DNA from: Actinomycetes bacterium | GTDB taxonomy: Bacteria; Actinomycetota; Actinomycetes; Nanopelagicales; Nanopelagicaceae | Direction: 5' to 3' | Assembly (NCBI GenBank): GCA_014190175.1 | Contig: BJFZ01000027.1 | Coordinates: forward strand, 1-17,423 | DNA length: 17,423 nt | Translations under genes and position numbers: made by a program | Part shown: one piece after another, positions 1 to 7,790 of the stretch | Position numbering within the stretch: the first letter of the stretch is position 1 | How the letters are laid out: each line of letters starts with the position of its first letter | Notes under the pieces: model-generated | The model's input: only the letters and a program-made list of their open reading frames with translations | Database searches by the model: none | What the model was told of the DNA's origin: nothing

Positions 1-646
1 GGCTCTTCATACCAAAGAAAGTCTGCCTCATCTAATGCATGGCCAAGATAGACAGCATCCATCAAATCAAAGCCGGCTGAACCGTCATACATAAGTGCGA
101 TATCAGGACCAACATGTGCGCGAAGCTTTAATGACAACTCAGCATCTTTTTTAGCATCACCAAAAGCATGCAACTTAATTGCTTTGTAGCCACGGTCGAT
201 ACATTGTGATGCGATATCAAGAAACTCTGGAATTGATGAGTAAGTAGCTGTTGACGCATAAGCCGGAATTGACTCACGATACCCACCGAGCAATTTGTAA
301 ACGGGAAGATTCGCAGCCTTTGCAGCGATATCCCAAAGAGCCACGTCAATTACGTGCGCCATGTTCGGTGCAAATCTCTCAATACGATCTAACTCCCAAA
401 CCCGCTCCCAAAGATGCTCACGCATCAGTGGGTCTTGGCCAATCATTTCCGCACGGAAACGACGATCAACATAATCTTTCAAAATCACACCACGTGCTGC
501 GGCGGCAAAGCCTGTGATGCCAGCATCAGTTTCAATTACTAACCAACCGATTGTGTTTTTACCTTCAGAAAAAACTCCACCTCTCCAAGTAAATCGTGGT
601 TCTACTTTTTCAATCAAAACCACATCAATGGCTGTAATTTTCACAT
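1..646 (-). CDS. Enolase-superfamily enzyme, mandelate racemase/muconate lactonizing type (partial, 3' end outside window)
   Basis: The first 215 codons are present, read from an ATG at 646; the rest of the barrel lies beyond the window. Residues 1-120 form the enolase N-terminal capping domain (for example VIDVALWDIAAK at 98-109) and the (beta/alpha) barrel follows. The second-strand base motif is K157-L-H159 (KxH rather than the common KxK). D187 in YDGSAGF and the Glu pair E213/E214 in WYEEP match the first two Mg2+ ligands; the third lies outside the window. The family abstracts an alpha-proton from carboxylates, usually for dehydration or epimerisation of sugar acids; the substrate cannot be read from sequence. 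The start is supported by AGGAGG ending four bases before the ATG. It lies 85 bases downstream of another enolase-superfamily gene on the same strand, so the two are probably one operon. Confidence 0.85.
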
Positions 647-648
647 TG

Positions 649-654
649 CCTCCT
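649..654 (-). promoter_or_regulatory. Strong Shine-Dalgarno (AGGAGG) of the partial enolase-superfamily gene
   Basis: The minus strand reads AGGAGGCAATG, a perfect Shine-Dalgarno sequence just before the ATG at 646. It fixes the start and indicates independent translation initiation rather than coupling to the upstream gene. Confidence 0.8.
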
Positions 655-675
655 AGATAGAAAAATTCATTTTCT

Positions 676-686
676 TGGTCGAACCA
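676..686. promoter_or_regulatory. Candidate GntR/FadR-type operator TGGTCGAACCA
   Basis: The gap between the two enolase-superfamily genes contains TGGT-CGA-ACCA, a 4-3-4 inverted repeat of the TGGTNNNACCA form bound by many FadR-subfamily GntR regulators of organic- and sugar-acid genes. Flanking TTCT and AGAA give further partial symmetry. It sits about 20 bases upstream of the Shine-Dalgarno of the downstream gene. On RNA it could instead form a small hairpin with a 3-base loop. No regulator gene is visible in the window. The assignment is by motif similarity only. Confidence 0.4.
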
Positions 687-731
687 GAATTAACTCGTTC
701 AAATAGTTCTATCCAATCTAGATACGCCCGA

Positions 732-1874
732 TCAACCGAGAAGGCCGGCATCTTCAGCACGTCCATATACATTTGCCAGCATTTTCATGGGTTTATTAGT
801 TGGCGCATGAGCCTCAAGATACTTTTCATCAAATTCGATTCCAGCACCGGGAGTTTTGTTAAGAACAATGCATCCGTCCTCAATCTCCATTGGATTGATT
901 AATGCAGCCTCTCGTCCCATTTCAAAAACCTCCATCATTACATGGTGCTTCCATGAAGATGAAAGGTGCGCGATGCTATTTCCGACATCAGGACCGGTTA
1001 CAACAGGACGGTCGAAAGCAGCAGCCATATCCGCCACAATTCCCGCGCCAGTAAAACCCGAGACGTGCGAAGCGATTTGGATGACATCCCCCGCTCCATG
1101 TTGAAATAGCGGCACAAACTGCGCAGGGTCGGTGAAGTTCTCACCAGTGGCGACGGGAGCACGCACGCCCTCAGAGACGCGCCGAAGTCCTTCGACATCG
1201 CCCCGAGCAACTGGTTCTTCAACCCAGAGAAAATCGAAATGTTTTTCTAACAGCGAGACTCTTTGGATCGCCTGCTTCGGTGACCACCATTCATTTGCGT
1301 CAATAATCAATTGTGCACGACCACCATTGGAACTGAGAGCTTCAATCATCACGCGAAGGCGGCGCTCATCGTCATCGGCGTTACGTCCTACTTTAAGCTT
1401 CCCGGCAGTGACGCCTTTCGCTGCAAGTCCCGCGTAGAACTTGTACACATCTTCATCGCTAAGTGGAAAGTCCAACCCACTTGCGTAAGCGCGTACTGGC
1501 TTTCCATTTCCGCCGAGCTCTTTCCAGAGCGGAACTTCGTGGAGTTTTGCACGCAAGTCCCACAGCGCGCGGTCGATCGCAGAGATGCCGGCTGCCATAG
1601 GACCGTGAAGACCATTTTTGAACGCTCGTGCTGTCATCCGATTCCAACTGCTACGTACAGAGCGAGGATCCGTTCCGATGACAAGATCTGCGAGACCAGG
1701 AATTGTGTCCGCCGCGCTGCCTACTCCAACACAGCAACCGGTGACTCCCTCATCTGTACGAACAAATACAGCAAGTTCCATTCCTTCGCTGGCTCCATCG
1801 GGAAGATTGACGTCCCCGATCAATCGATTTAATTTGTACGAATATGGTGTAAATGAAATCTCTGTAACTATCAC
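732..1874 (-). CDS. Enolase-superfamily enzyme (mandelate racemase/muconate lactonizing type), putative sugar-acid dehydratase or epimerase
   Basis: This 380-residue protein has the normal length for the superfamily. The capping domain is about 1-125, then the barrel: K159-L-K161 (KxK base motif), D192 in IIDANEW, E219/E220 in WVEEP and E245 in TGENF give a complete Mg2+ site, so catalysis by alpha-proton abstraction from a carboxylate is likely. H303 in SIAHLSSS could be the opposite-face base of mandelate racemase-type enzymes, but by eye its partner Asp is replaced by Ile (about 266, in VIQIASH). The substrate is unknown. The start is GTG at 1874, supported by GGAGGTG six bases upstream. 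It is followed after 85 bases by a second, divergent-in-sequence superfamily member. Hand-counted lines (for example 1141-1200 and 1321-1380) are clearly richer in GC than the tat and lnt genes, which suggests accessory or transferred DNA. Confidence 0.9.
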   Translation of the reverse strand: MIVTEISFTPYSYKLNRLIGDVNLPDGASEGMELAVFVRTDEGVTGCCVGVGSAADTIPGLADLVIGTDPRSVRSSWNRMTARAFKNGLHGPMAAGISAIDRALWDLRAKLHEVPLWKELGGNGKPVRAYASGLDFPLSDEDVYKFYAGLAAKGVTAGKLKVGRNADDDERRLRVMIEALSSNGGRAQLIIDANEWWSPKQAIQRVSLLEKHFDFLWVEEPVARGDVEGLRRVSEGVRAPVATGENFTDPAQFVPLFQHGAGDVIQIASHVSGFTGAGIVADMAAAFDRPVVTGPDVGNSIAHLSSSWKHHVMMEVFEMGREAALINPMEIEDGCIVLNKTPGAGIEFDEKYLEAHAPTNKPMKMLANVYGRAEDAGLLG

Positions 1875-1880
1875 TTAAAC

Positions 1881-1887
1881 CACCTCC
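1881..1887 (-). promoter_or_regulatory. Shine-Dalgarno (GGAGGTG) deciding the GTG start of the upstream enolase-superfamily gene
   Basis: GGAGGTG on the minus strand lies six bases before the GTG at 1874, the ideal spacing. It supports the non-ATG start. Confidence 0.75.
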
Positions 1888-1889
1888 AC

Positions 1890-1906
1890 GTTAACCTTTG
1901 CTTAAC
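1890..1906. promoter_or_regulatory. Inverted repeat GTTAA-N7-TTAAC, candidate operator
   Basis: Perfect 5-base arms (1890-1894 and 1902-1906) separated by seven bases lie between the candidate -10 and the Shine-Dalgarno of the enolase operon, where a bound repressor would block initiation. The size (17 bp) suits a dimeric HTH regulator. Short arms of A and T can arise by chance. Confidence 0.3.
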
Positions 1907-1907
1907 A

Positions 1908-1936
1908 ATAATATGAATACCACTCGTAATTGTGGT
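1908..1936 (-). promoter_or_regulatory. Candidate promoter of the enolase-superfamily operon with overlapping palindrome
   Basis: On the minus strand TATTAT (1913-1908) matches the -10 consensus at 5 of 6 bases, placing a start near 1901 and a leader of about 26 bases. The -35 position, 17 bases upstream (1936-1931), reads ACCACA, a poor match, as expected for an activated or regulated promoter. An inverted repeat ACCAC-N8-GTGGT (1919-1936) spans exactly this spacer and -35 region. The gap lies directly after lnt, so the operon could also receive readthrough. Confidence 0.35.
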
Positions 1937-1952
1937 GCAGATGGGTAATTTG

Positions 1953-3383
1953 TCAAGAGAAGCGGAGATATCTACGCTTCAAAATAGTTAACAAGAAAAT
2001 AGCAATGAAAGTGAAACAGCCTTTCTCTACCCAAGAAGTAAACCAATGAGCATAAGTTTTCGTACTGGATAAATTAACTTTGCCATAGAGAATTCCAGGA
2101 TCGTACTTTGGCAAAATATTAATAATTTTGCCAGTTGGATCAATCAATGCGGTATTTCCAACGGTTGAAACAACAACAATGTTACGGCCAGATTCAACTG
2201 CCCGCGCCCGAGTGATTTGCAATTGTTGATCGTTTTCCGCAGATTCTCCAAATGTTGCATTATTGGTTTGCGCAACTATCAAATTTGAGTTCTCAATACT
2301 GCTTCTAAGTAATCGATCGTCAAGAATCTCAAAACAGATTACTGGCAAAATTTTTGCTACTCCTACTTGAAAAATCTTTGCCTGACCTCCTGCTTGAAAA
2401 TCCGTAACATTTTTAGCGAGTGGTGAAACAAATTCAGCGATAGAGCGCAATGGCATGACTTCACCAAATGGAGCCAAGTGACGCTTTATGTAAATATTAG
2501 CTGGACCAGATTTCGGTTCCCAAAGAATGGATAGATTTGTTGGCCGCGACGCACTATTACCGACACCACCAACAATTAAAGGCTTATCAAGAAAACTTAC
2601 TAAATAAGTGATTTGACTTTTTGCTGTAGTTAAAGGATCAACATCCGAAGCATTTTCTGGCCAGATGAAAAGATCTGGTTCAAAATCTGCCGGGCGATTA
2701 AGTTGAGTTTTCCAATTTCTGGTTAATTCAAGATGGTTGTTCAACACTGCAGTTCTTTGCGAATTGAAATCTAAACCTAGATCAGGAACCGAACCTTGAA
2801 CCGCAGCAACTTTTAACAAATCATTAGCCTCAATGGAATGGTTAGGAATCAAAATATTTGCAAAGACAATTAGTAACAATGGTGCGAACTGAAATTTCAT
2901 TTTAAGAAAAGCTAAATAAATCAATACCCCTAGGAATACCACTGCGAATGAAGCCAGTGGAACTCCGCCAATCGAAAGGATTTGAGAGAAGGGAGTATCC
3001 ACAGCGATAAATCCAGCTCTCCCCCATCCAAACCCTCCAAATGGGTAATTAACGCGGACCCATTCCAATATCACCCAAAATGCTGGCAATAATAAAAGTA
3101 ATTTCCAACCTCTTTGATTTGCAAACCACGTGAAAGGTGCGATCAGTAATGCTTCTCCTATAGCCAAAATAAGCCAAGGCCAGATTCCGACATATGTGCT
3201 GGACCAATGCAGCAAGGGCAATGTGAAACCCAATGAAAAAATAAAGCCATCAACTGTTCTAGCCTTAAAAGATTTTTTATGTGTTCGCTTGATTATCAGT
3301 GCTAAAGCGATTGGAAAGAAAATCCAAATATCAACTGGTGAAAATGCTAATTGGGCAATAAATCCATAAATAAATGCAAACAT
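1953..3383 (-). CDS. lnt: Apolipoprotein N-acyltransferase
   Basis: Lnt transfers an acyl chain from phospholipid to the N-terminal Cys of diacylglyceryl-lipoproteins, on the outer face of the cytoplasmic membrane. The 476-residue protein has several hydrophobic helices in residues 1-180, then the carbon-nitrogen hydrolase domain (about 190-440) and a final membrane helix (about 455-470). The nitrilase-type triad is visible: E243 in IWPENASD, K300 in IYIKRHLAPFGE and C350 in LPVICFEIL, with the conserved E307 of FGE. It lacks the dolichol-phosphate-mannose synthase domain fused to Lnt in some mycobacteria. The ATG at 3383 lies two bases after the exonuclease stop, so translation is probably coupled; it is the last gene of the array that begins with pafB. 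The cyclophilin lipoprotein in this window is a plausible substrate. Confidence 0.93.
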   Translation of the reverse strand: MFAFIYGFIAQLAFSPVDIWIFFPIALALIIKRTHKKSFKARTVDGFIFSLGFTLPLLHWSSTYVGIWPWLILAIGEALLIAPFTWFANQRGWKLLLLLPAFWVILEWVRVNYPFGGFGWGRAGFIAVDTPFSQILSIGGVPLASFAVVFLGVLIYLAFLKMKFQFAPLLLIVFANILIPNHSIEANDLLKVAAVQGSVPDLGLDFNSQRTAVLNNHLELTRNWKTQLNRPADFEPDLFIWPENASDVDPLTTAKSQITYLVSFLDKPLIVGGVGNSASRPTNLSILWEPKSGPANIYIKRHLAPFGEVMPLRSIAEFVSPLAKNVTDFQAGGQAKIFQVGVAKILPVICFEILDDRLLRSSIENSNLIVAQTNNATFGESAENDQQLQITRARAVESGRNIVVVSTVGNTALIDPTGKIINILPKYDPGILYGKVNLSSTKTYAHWFTSWVEKGCFTFIAIFLLTILKRRYLRFS

Positions 3384-3385
3384 GA

Positions 3386-4306
3386 TTAAAGCTCTAGGGC
3401 GCTTAGCAAACGTTTAACCGAAGATTCAATTCCGTAATTCTTAGCAAGGATTTCCAGTGCTTTTGAATTAGGTATCTTTTTTGGCAAATCAAAAGGTCCT
3501 TTAGGTAGTCGAAGATTGTCTACGCAATTTACTACCACCTCTGCCTTTAACAGGTAATCTGCGCTGTCGATAATCTTCTTTTGCAAAGATCCACTTAAAT
3601 TCGGATCTAATTTTTTCGCCGCAGAAATAACCTCTTTAATACTTGCAAATTGATTTGCAATTGTCGCTGCGCCTTTTGGACCAATTCCACGCGCACCTGG
3701 CAAACCATCGGAAGGGTCACCACGGAAAGTCGCGAATAAGGCGTAACGATCCCCCGGAATTTCATATTTGCTTTTAATCCATTTTAAATCGACCAACTCA
3801 TGCTGCGAGATACCCTTAGCGATATAGGCAACTTTCACTTTTCTCTTGTCGTCGACGAGTTGGAAAAGGTCGCGATCACCTGTGACAATAAATGTTGGCC
3901 CAGGTTCGCGCACAGATAAAGTGGCAATTACATCATCAGCTTCATAATCATCAATTCCAATTAACGGGATACCGATCAAATCTAAAACTTCCATGATTAC
4001 TGGTACTTGCGCTTCCAGAATTTCTAACTCTTCAGCCGCTTCACTCAAAGAACCATCATCAGACTCTTCTTCAATTCGATTAGATTTGTACTCAGGGATC
4101 AAATCTGTCCGCCAAGATGGGCGCCAATCACCATCTAAGCAAGCAACGATTCGATCAGGTTGATAAGTGAGCGCCATCCTGGCAACCGAATCTAAATAGC
4201 CTCTAATTGCGTTGACTGGTTGACCTGATGGGGAGACCATTGATTGAGGTAGGCCATAGAAAGCTCGATACCAGAGCGAAGCGCTATCCAAAAGTAAAAG
4301 TGTCAT
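3386..4306 (-). CDS. Stand-alone 5'-3' exonuclease / flap nuclease (PolA N-terminal-domain type)
   Basis: This 306-residue protein equals the 5' nuclease domain of DNA polymerase I without the polymerase. It would remove RNA primers or 5' flaps. Acidic metal ligands appear in order: D7 in LLLLDSAS, D58/D60 in LDGDW, E122-D125 in YEADDVIA, D144/D146 in VTGDRDLF, and D197/D200 in GDPSDGLP. A helix-hairpin-helix DNA-binding motif follows at GARGIGPKGAA (205-215). Actinobacteria often carry such a free-standing copy near helY, as M. tuberculosis does (Rv2090). Its ATG overlaps the helY stop by four bases (ATGA), implying translational coupling. A separate polA elsewhere is expected but cannot be seen here. 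Confidence 0.93.
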   Translation of the reverse strand: MTLLLLDSASLWYRAFYGLPQSMVSPSGQPVNAIRGYLDSVARMALTYQPDRIVACLDGDWRPSWRTDLIPEYKSNRIEEESDDGSLSEAAEELEILEAQVPVIMEVLDLIGIPLIGIDDYEADDVIATLSVREPGPTFIVTGDRDLFQLVDDKRKVKVAYIAKGISQHELVDLKWIKSKYEIPGDRYALFATFRGDPSDGLPGARGIGPKGAATIANQFASIKEVISAAKKLDPNLSGSLQKKIIDSADYLLKAEVVVNCVDNLRLPKGPFDLPKKIPNSKALEILAKNYGIESSVKRLLSALEL

Positions 4307-6933
4307 GCGACTTGGTTGGAGTATGCGATAACTCCACGCTTTAGTAACTTTGTCGCCTCGCTAGCGGCGAATGATAAAGGGTTTGAGAGGGCAGATATTT
4401 GAGTCAATAAATCGAGAAGTTGTTTCATCTGTCTCACAAAATCACCGGCTGTTAAATCAGTATTTTCTAATACTTCACTCAACGTTGCACCACTAGCCCA
4501 GCGATAAGTCGCCCAAGTTAATCCTGTATCAAGTTGTCGCATTGTGTCTAATCTATTTTTCGATTCAAGAGCATGTATCGCAAACCAGATCCGCTCCATC
4601 GCCTTGGTTGCTTCTAAAATTGCCCCTTTAGGGGTTTTCATCTTAGCTTCATCATCATTACGGGCTTGAAAAATAACCGCCGAAAGTACTGATGCCAATT
4701 CTGCAGGGGTTAATTCATTCCAAATTTTTTGACGGATTGATTCAGAGACCAATAAGTCAAACTCTGAATAAATATTTGCAAGCATCTTCCCTTCTGGCGC
4801 AATAACATCACCATTAATATAATCCAATTCACCAAGAACTGAACAAATTTGATCAAAAGTTCTAGGAATAACATGTGTTCGATTTTCTACTCTTTTTTGT
4901 AAATCGATGATCTCGCGCTCTAAGCGATCAGAACGTTCCGAGATCCGAGCATGCTCTTCACGATCATTACAAGCATGACATGGATGGGCTCTCATCGATG
5001 TTCTCAATTCAATTAAAACCGAATCTTCTTCCTCGACAGTGGCATTACGTTTGACACCACTTTGACGAAAAAGATCTAACCACTGAGATTTATCCTTTGC
5101 GTTTTTGTGACTTAACCCTCCGGGAATCTTTAATTGGCCAACAACGTTGACGCCGTATTGACAATCATTTGGACTTAAACGATGCACCCGCTTATCGAGA
5201 GTCATAACTAGTGGTCTGGCATATTCATGACCACGTTCTATAACTAATGCAATACCGTTTCGACGTCCACCTCCGATCGCCAAAATAGCACCCCTATTAA
5301 CTCCACCTAATGTTTCGATCACTTGAGGAAGGGAGGCCTTGGTGTTCCGATCTTTCTTTTCGTACTCCTTGATCTGTCGTCTGATCGCCGCATAGGAAGT
5401 GAAATTGCCCAAGTGGCAATCAATCTCCATATTAATCTCGCGAATAGCATTCTCATTTTTAGAAATCTGCCGAGAAATGCCTACAACAGATCTATCTGCT
5501 TGGAATTGCGCAAAGGAGGAAGCCAATAATTCTCGCGCTGTATTTTTACCGGAAGTGGAAAGTAGATTTACGGCCATGTTGTAGGTCGGATAAAAAGAAG
5601 ATCGCAATGGGTAAGTTCTAGTAGTAGCTAATCCAGCCAAACTCGGGATATCAACCTCTGGGCTCCAAACGATCACTGCATTACCTTCGATATCGATGCC
5701 ACGTCTTCCGGCTCGACCAGTTAGCTGAGTGAACTCCCCAGGAGAAATTTCAACGTGAGCTTCGCCATTCCATTTAGTTAATTTTTCAAGTACTACGGTT
5801 TTTGCAGGCATATTAATTCCTAGAGCCAAAGTCTCGGTAGCGAAAACGACTCGGATATAGCCAGCTTGGAAGAGTTCTTCAGTTAACTCCTTAAATGGTG
5901 GAATTAATCCGGCATGGTGTGACGCAATCCCACGCTCGAGCGCTTTGGACCACTCGCCAAAATTTAACGCACTTAAATCTTCAGGAGCGATCACATTAGC
6001 TAACGCTTCTATTCTTAACCGGATTATTGACTTTTCTTCGCTAGAAGTTAAATCTAGTTTTGAACAAGATTTAACCGCTGCATCACAAGCAGCACGACTA
6101 AAAATAAAAAATATGGCCGGAAGCATATTGCGGTCGGCTAATTTATTGACTACCTCACTTCTAGGAAATTGCCGATACTCATTTCGCATATCTCTATTGC
6201 GATAAACTTTCTGATAATTTTGTGAAATCCGTACGAGATCTTTATTTGGCGAAGTACCCTCAGCTAAAAGTGGGAAAAAATCATTTCCTTGTAAAACGTA
6301 CTGATGTAATGGAACCGGCCGAGTCTCACTCAAAATTATTCTAATTTCTCCTCTAACGGTGGTTAGCCATTCACCAAACTCTTCGACGTTGGATACCGTT
6401 GCTGAAAGTGAGATGACTGGAATTTCTTGCGGTAGATGAATCAGAATCTCTTCCCAAACCGCTCCCCTGAATTTATCTCCCAGAAAGTGGACTTCATCAA
6501 GAACAACAAAGCCTAAATTATCTAAATTATTTGATCCTGCATAAATCATATTTCTGAGTACTTCTGTTGTCATAACAACGATTGGAGCTTCTCCATTGAC
6601 AGAAATATCTCCAGTTAAGAGCCCAACATGATCTGATCCATAGCGTTCAACAAACTCTGAATATTTTTGATTAGATAAAGCCTTAATTGGCGTAGTGTAA
6701 AAAACTTTCTTGCCTCGCTCATAAGCTAAAAATGTTGCAAATTCACCAACTACAGTCTTGCCAGCTCCCGTGGGGGCAGCTACCAATACTCCGAAACCAT
6801 CTTCAAGTGCGTGGCAAGCCTCAACCTGAAAATCATCAGGGGTGAATGAAAGATTGGAAATAAATCTTTGAAACTCTGGGTGAGAAACCCGATTTTTACT
6901 TGCCGCAAAACGAGCTGAAGGTGAACTCTCCAT
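4303..6933 (-). CDS. helY: Ski2/Mtr4-like DEAD/DEAH-box helicase HelY
   Basis: This is an 876-residue superfamily 2 RNA helicase, close to the length of mycobacterial HelY. Motifs in order: APTGAGKT (53-60, Walker A), DEVH (146-149), SAT (177-179), a motif IV-like FIFSRAA (276-282), ATETLALGINMP (365-376, motif V) and QLTGRAGRRG (403-412, motif VI). The C-terminal part (about 690-870) has the character of the DSHCT domain of Ski2/Mtr4 helicases. C652 and C655 form a CxxC in the middle arch-like insertion. The eukaryotic relatives feed RNA to the exosome; the actinobacterial role is not well defined, and RNA turnover is inferred. The ATG at 6933 shares one base with the stop of the upstream lipid kinase (TAATG), and the 3' end overlaps the exonuclease gene by four bases. 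Confidence 0.93.
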   Translation of the reverse strand: MESSPSARFAASKNRVSHPEFQRFISNLSFTPDDFQVEACHALEDGFGVLVAAPTGAGKTVVGEFATFLAYERGKKVFYTTPIKALSNQKYSEFVERYGSDHVGLLTGDISVNGEAPIVVMTTEVLRNMIYAGSNNLDNLGFVVLDEVHFLGDKFRGAVWEEILIHLPQEIPVISLSATVSNVEEFGEWLTTVRGEIRIILSETRPVPLHQYVLQGNDFFPLLAEGTSPNKDLVRISQNYQKVYRNRDMRNEYRQFPRSEVVNKLADRNMLPAIFFIFSRAACDAAVKSCSKLDLTSSEEKSIIRLRIEALANVIAPEDLSALNFGEWSKALERGIASHHAGLIPPFKELTEELFQAGYIRVVFATETLALGINMPAKTVVLEKLTKWNGEAHVEISPGEFTQLTGRAGRRGIDIEGNAVIVWSPEVDIPSLAGLATTRTYPLRSSFYPTYNMAVNLLSTSGKNTARELLASSFAQFQADRSVVGISRQISKNENAIREINMEIDCHLGNFTSYAAIRRQIKEYEKKDRNTKASLPQVIETLGGVNRGAILAIGGGRRNGIALVIERGHEYARPLVMTLDKRVHRLSPNDCQYGVNVVGQLKIPGGLSHKNAKDKSQWLDLFRQSGVKRNATVEEEDSVLIELRTSMRAHPCHACNDREEHARISERSDRLEREIIDLQKRVENRTHVIPRTFDQICSVLGELDYINGDVIAPEGKMLANIYSEFDLLVSESIRQKIWNELTPAELASVLSAVIFQARNDDEAKMKTPKGAILEATKAMERIWFAIHALESKNRLDTMRQLDTGLTWATYRWASGATLSEVLENTDLTAGDFVRQMKQLLDLLTQISALSNPLSFAASEATKLLKRGVIAYSNQVA

Positions 6934-7790
6934 TAGCGTAAAACCTTCAATCGGTTGTGAGAAATAGATACATCTAGTGGTAACTCACCAATCCGTTCAC
7001 CATCTGCATAAGCGACAGCGTTTGCATTGATCTGAATCGATCGACCTTGCAAAATAGAAACTGCAGGATGGGTGATATGTAAACCTTTAAAGACCGATGG
7101 AAATATTCGGATAAATTCCAATTTGGGTACTGGCGCCAAGATCATGACATCAAGTAATCCGTCTTGAAGATCTGCTGCCGGACAAACTTTCATTCCCCCA
7201 CCATATGACAGACCATTAGCAATCGCTATCAACATTGCTTGCGTTTGTATTTTTTTCCCATCGATAACTATTTCGTATCTTCTAGGTTCGAATCTTGGTA
7301 GTTCTAGAAGCATCGCAATGTTATATTTCATTTTACCAGTCGGCCATTTCAATTTATTTGCTCGCTCATTTACGACAGAATCAAATCCAGTAGAGCAGAT
7401 GGCAGCAAAGTACTCATCACCTATTTTTCCCAGATCTATATATTCTGCACTAGCAGCACTGATGTTTTTAATGTTTCTAATGGGATCATCGAGCGGCAAG
7501 CCAAGAGCACGAGCAAAATCATTTCCAGTGCCAGCCGGGATTAATCCGATGGCGTTATCTTTGATATTGTTTATTGCGGCATGGACCATGCCATCGCCAC
7601 CAATTATTATTATCTTTGCTTCAGGATTTTCAATTAGGCTTTGAGTTAGCGATATTAGAGATTGCTTGAGCGTGTTAGTAGAGATCGAGAGATACTCAAC
7701 ATGGTTTTTATTCAAATAAGTTTCGATAATGGAAAGTATTTTCGCGCCTTTCCCACGACCTGAACTGGGATTGGCAAAAAGAATCAACAC
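6933..7790 (-). CDS. Diacylglycerol/lipid kinase family protein (DagK/YegS-like)
   Basis: This 285-residue soluble-type lipid kinase would phosphorylate diacylglycerol or a related lipid with ATP. Visible signatures are FANPSSGRGKG (5-15), the nucleotide loop IIGGDGMVHA (62-71; Met where GGDGT is usual) and IPAGTGNDFARAL (84-96), then the C-terminal beta-sandwich domain. The start is GTG at 7790, immediately after the tatC TAA, with GAGGAAGAG at the end of tatC as Shine-Dalgarno, so the two are tightly coupled. A lipid kinase between tatC and helY is also found in other actinobacteria. Diacylglycerol released as a by-product of envelope synthesis is a reasonable substrate, but specificity is not proven by sequence. 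Confidence 0.9.
   Translation of the reverse strand: MLILFANPSSGRGKGAKILSIIETYLNKNHVEYLSISTNTLKQSLISLTQSLIENPEAKIIIIGGDGMVHAAINNIKDNAIGLIPAGTGNDFARALGLPLDDPIRNIKNISAASAEYIDLGKIGDEYFAAICSTGFDSVVNERANKLKWPTGKMKYNIAMLLELPRFEPRRYEIVIDGKKIQTQAMLIAIANGLSYGGGMKVCPAADLQDGLLDVMILAPVPKLEFIRIFPSVFKGLHITHPAVSILQGRSIQINANAVAYADGERIGELPLDVSISHNRLKVLR

Noticed and set aside
662..690. Hairpin plus T-run after the first enolase gene as an attenuator
   Set aside because: The stem is short and the T-run starts seven bases after it, interrupted by other bases; the operator reading of the palindrome is simpler.
1311..1832. Long plus-strand open frame (173 codons) opposite the GC-richer enolase gene
   Set aside because: It lies wholly antisense to a well-supported enolase-superfamily gene, has no recognisable domain, and is explained by the stop-poor complement of GC-rich coding DNA.
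5323..5584. Small plus-strand open frames inside helY as possible antisense genes
   Set aside because: They are short, lack ribosome-binding sites and overlap conserved helY coding sequence.
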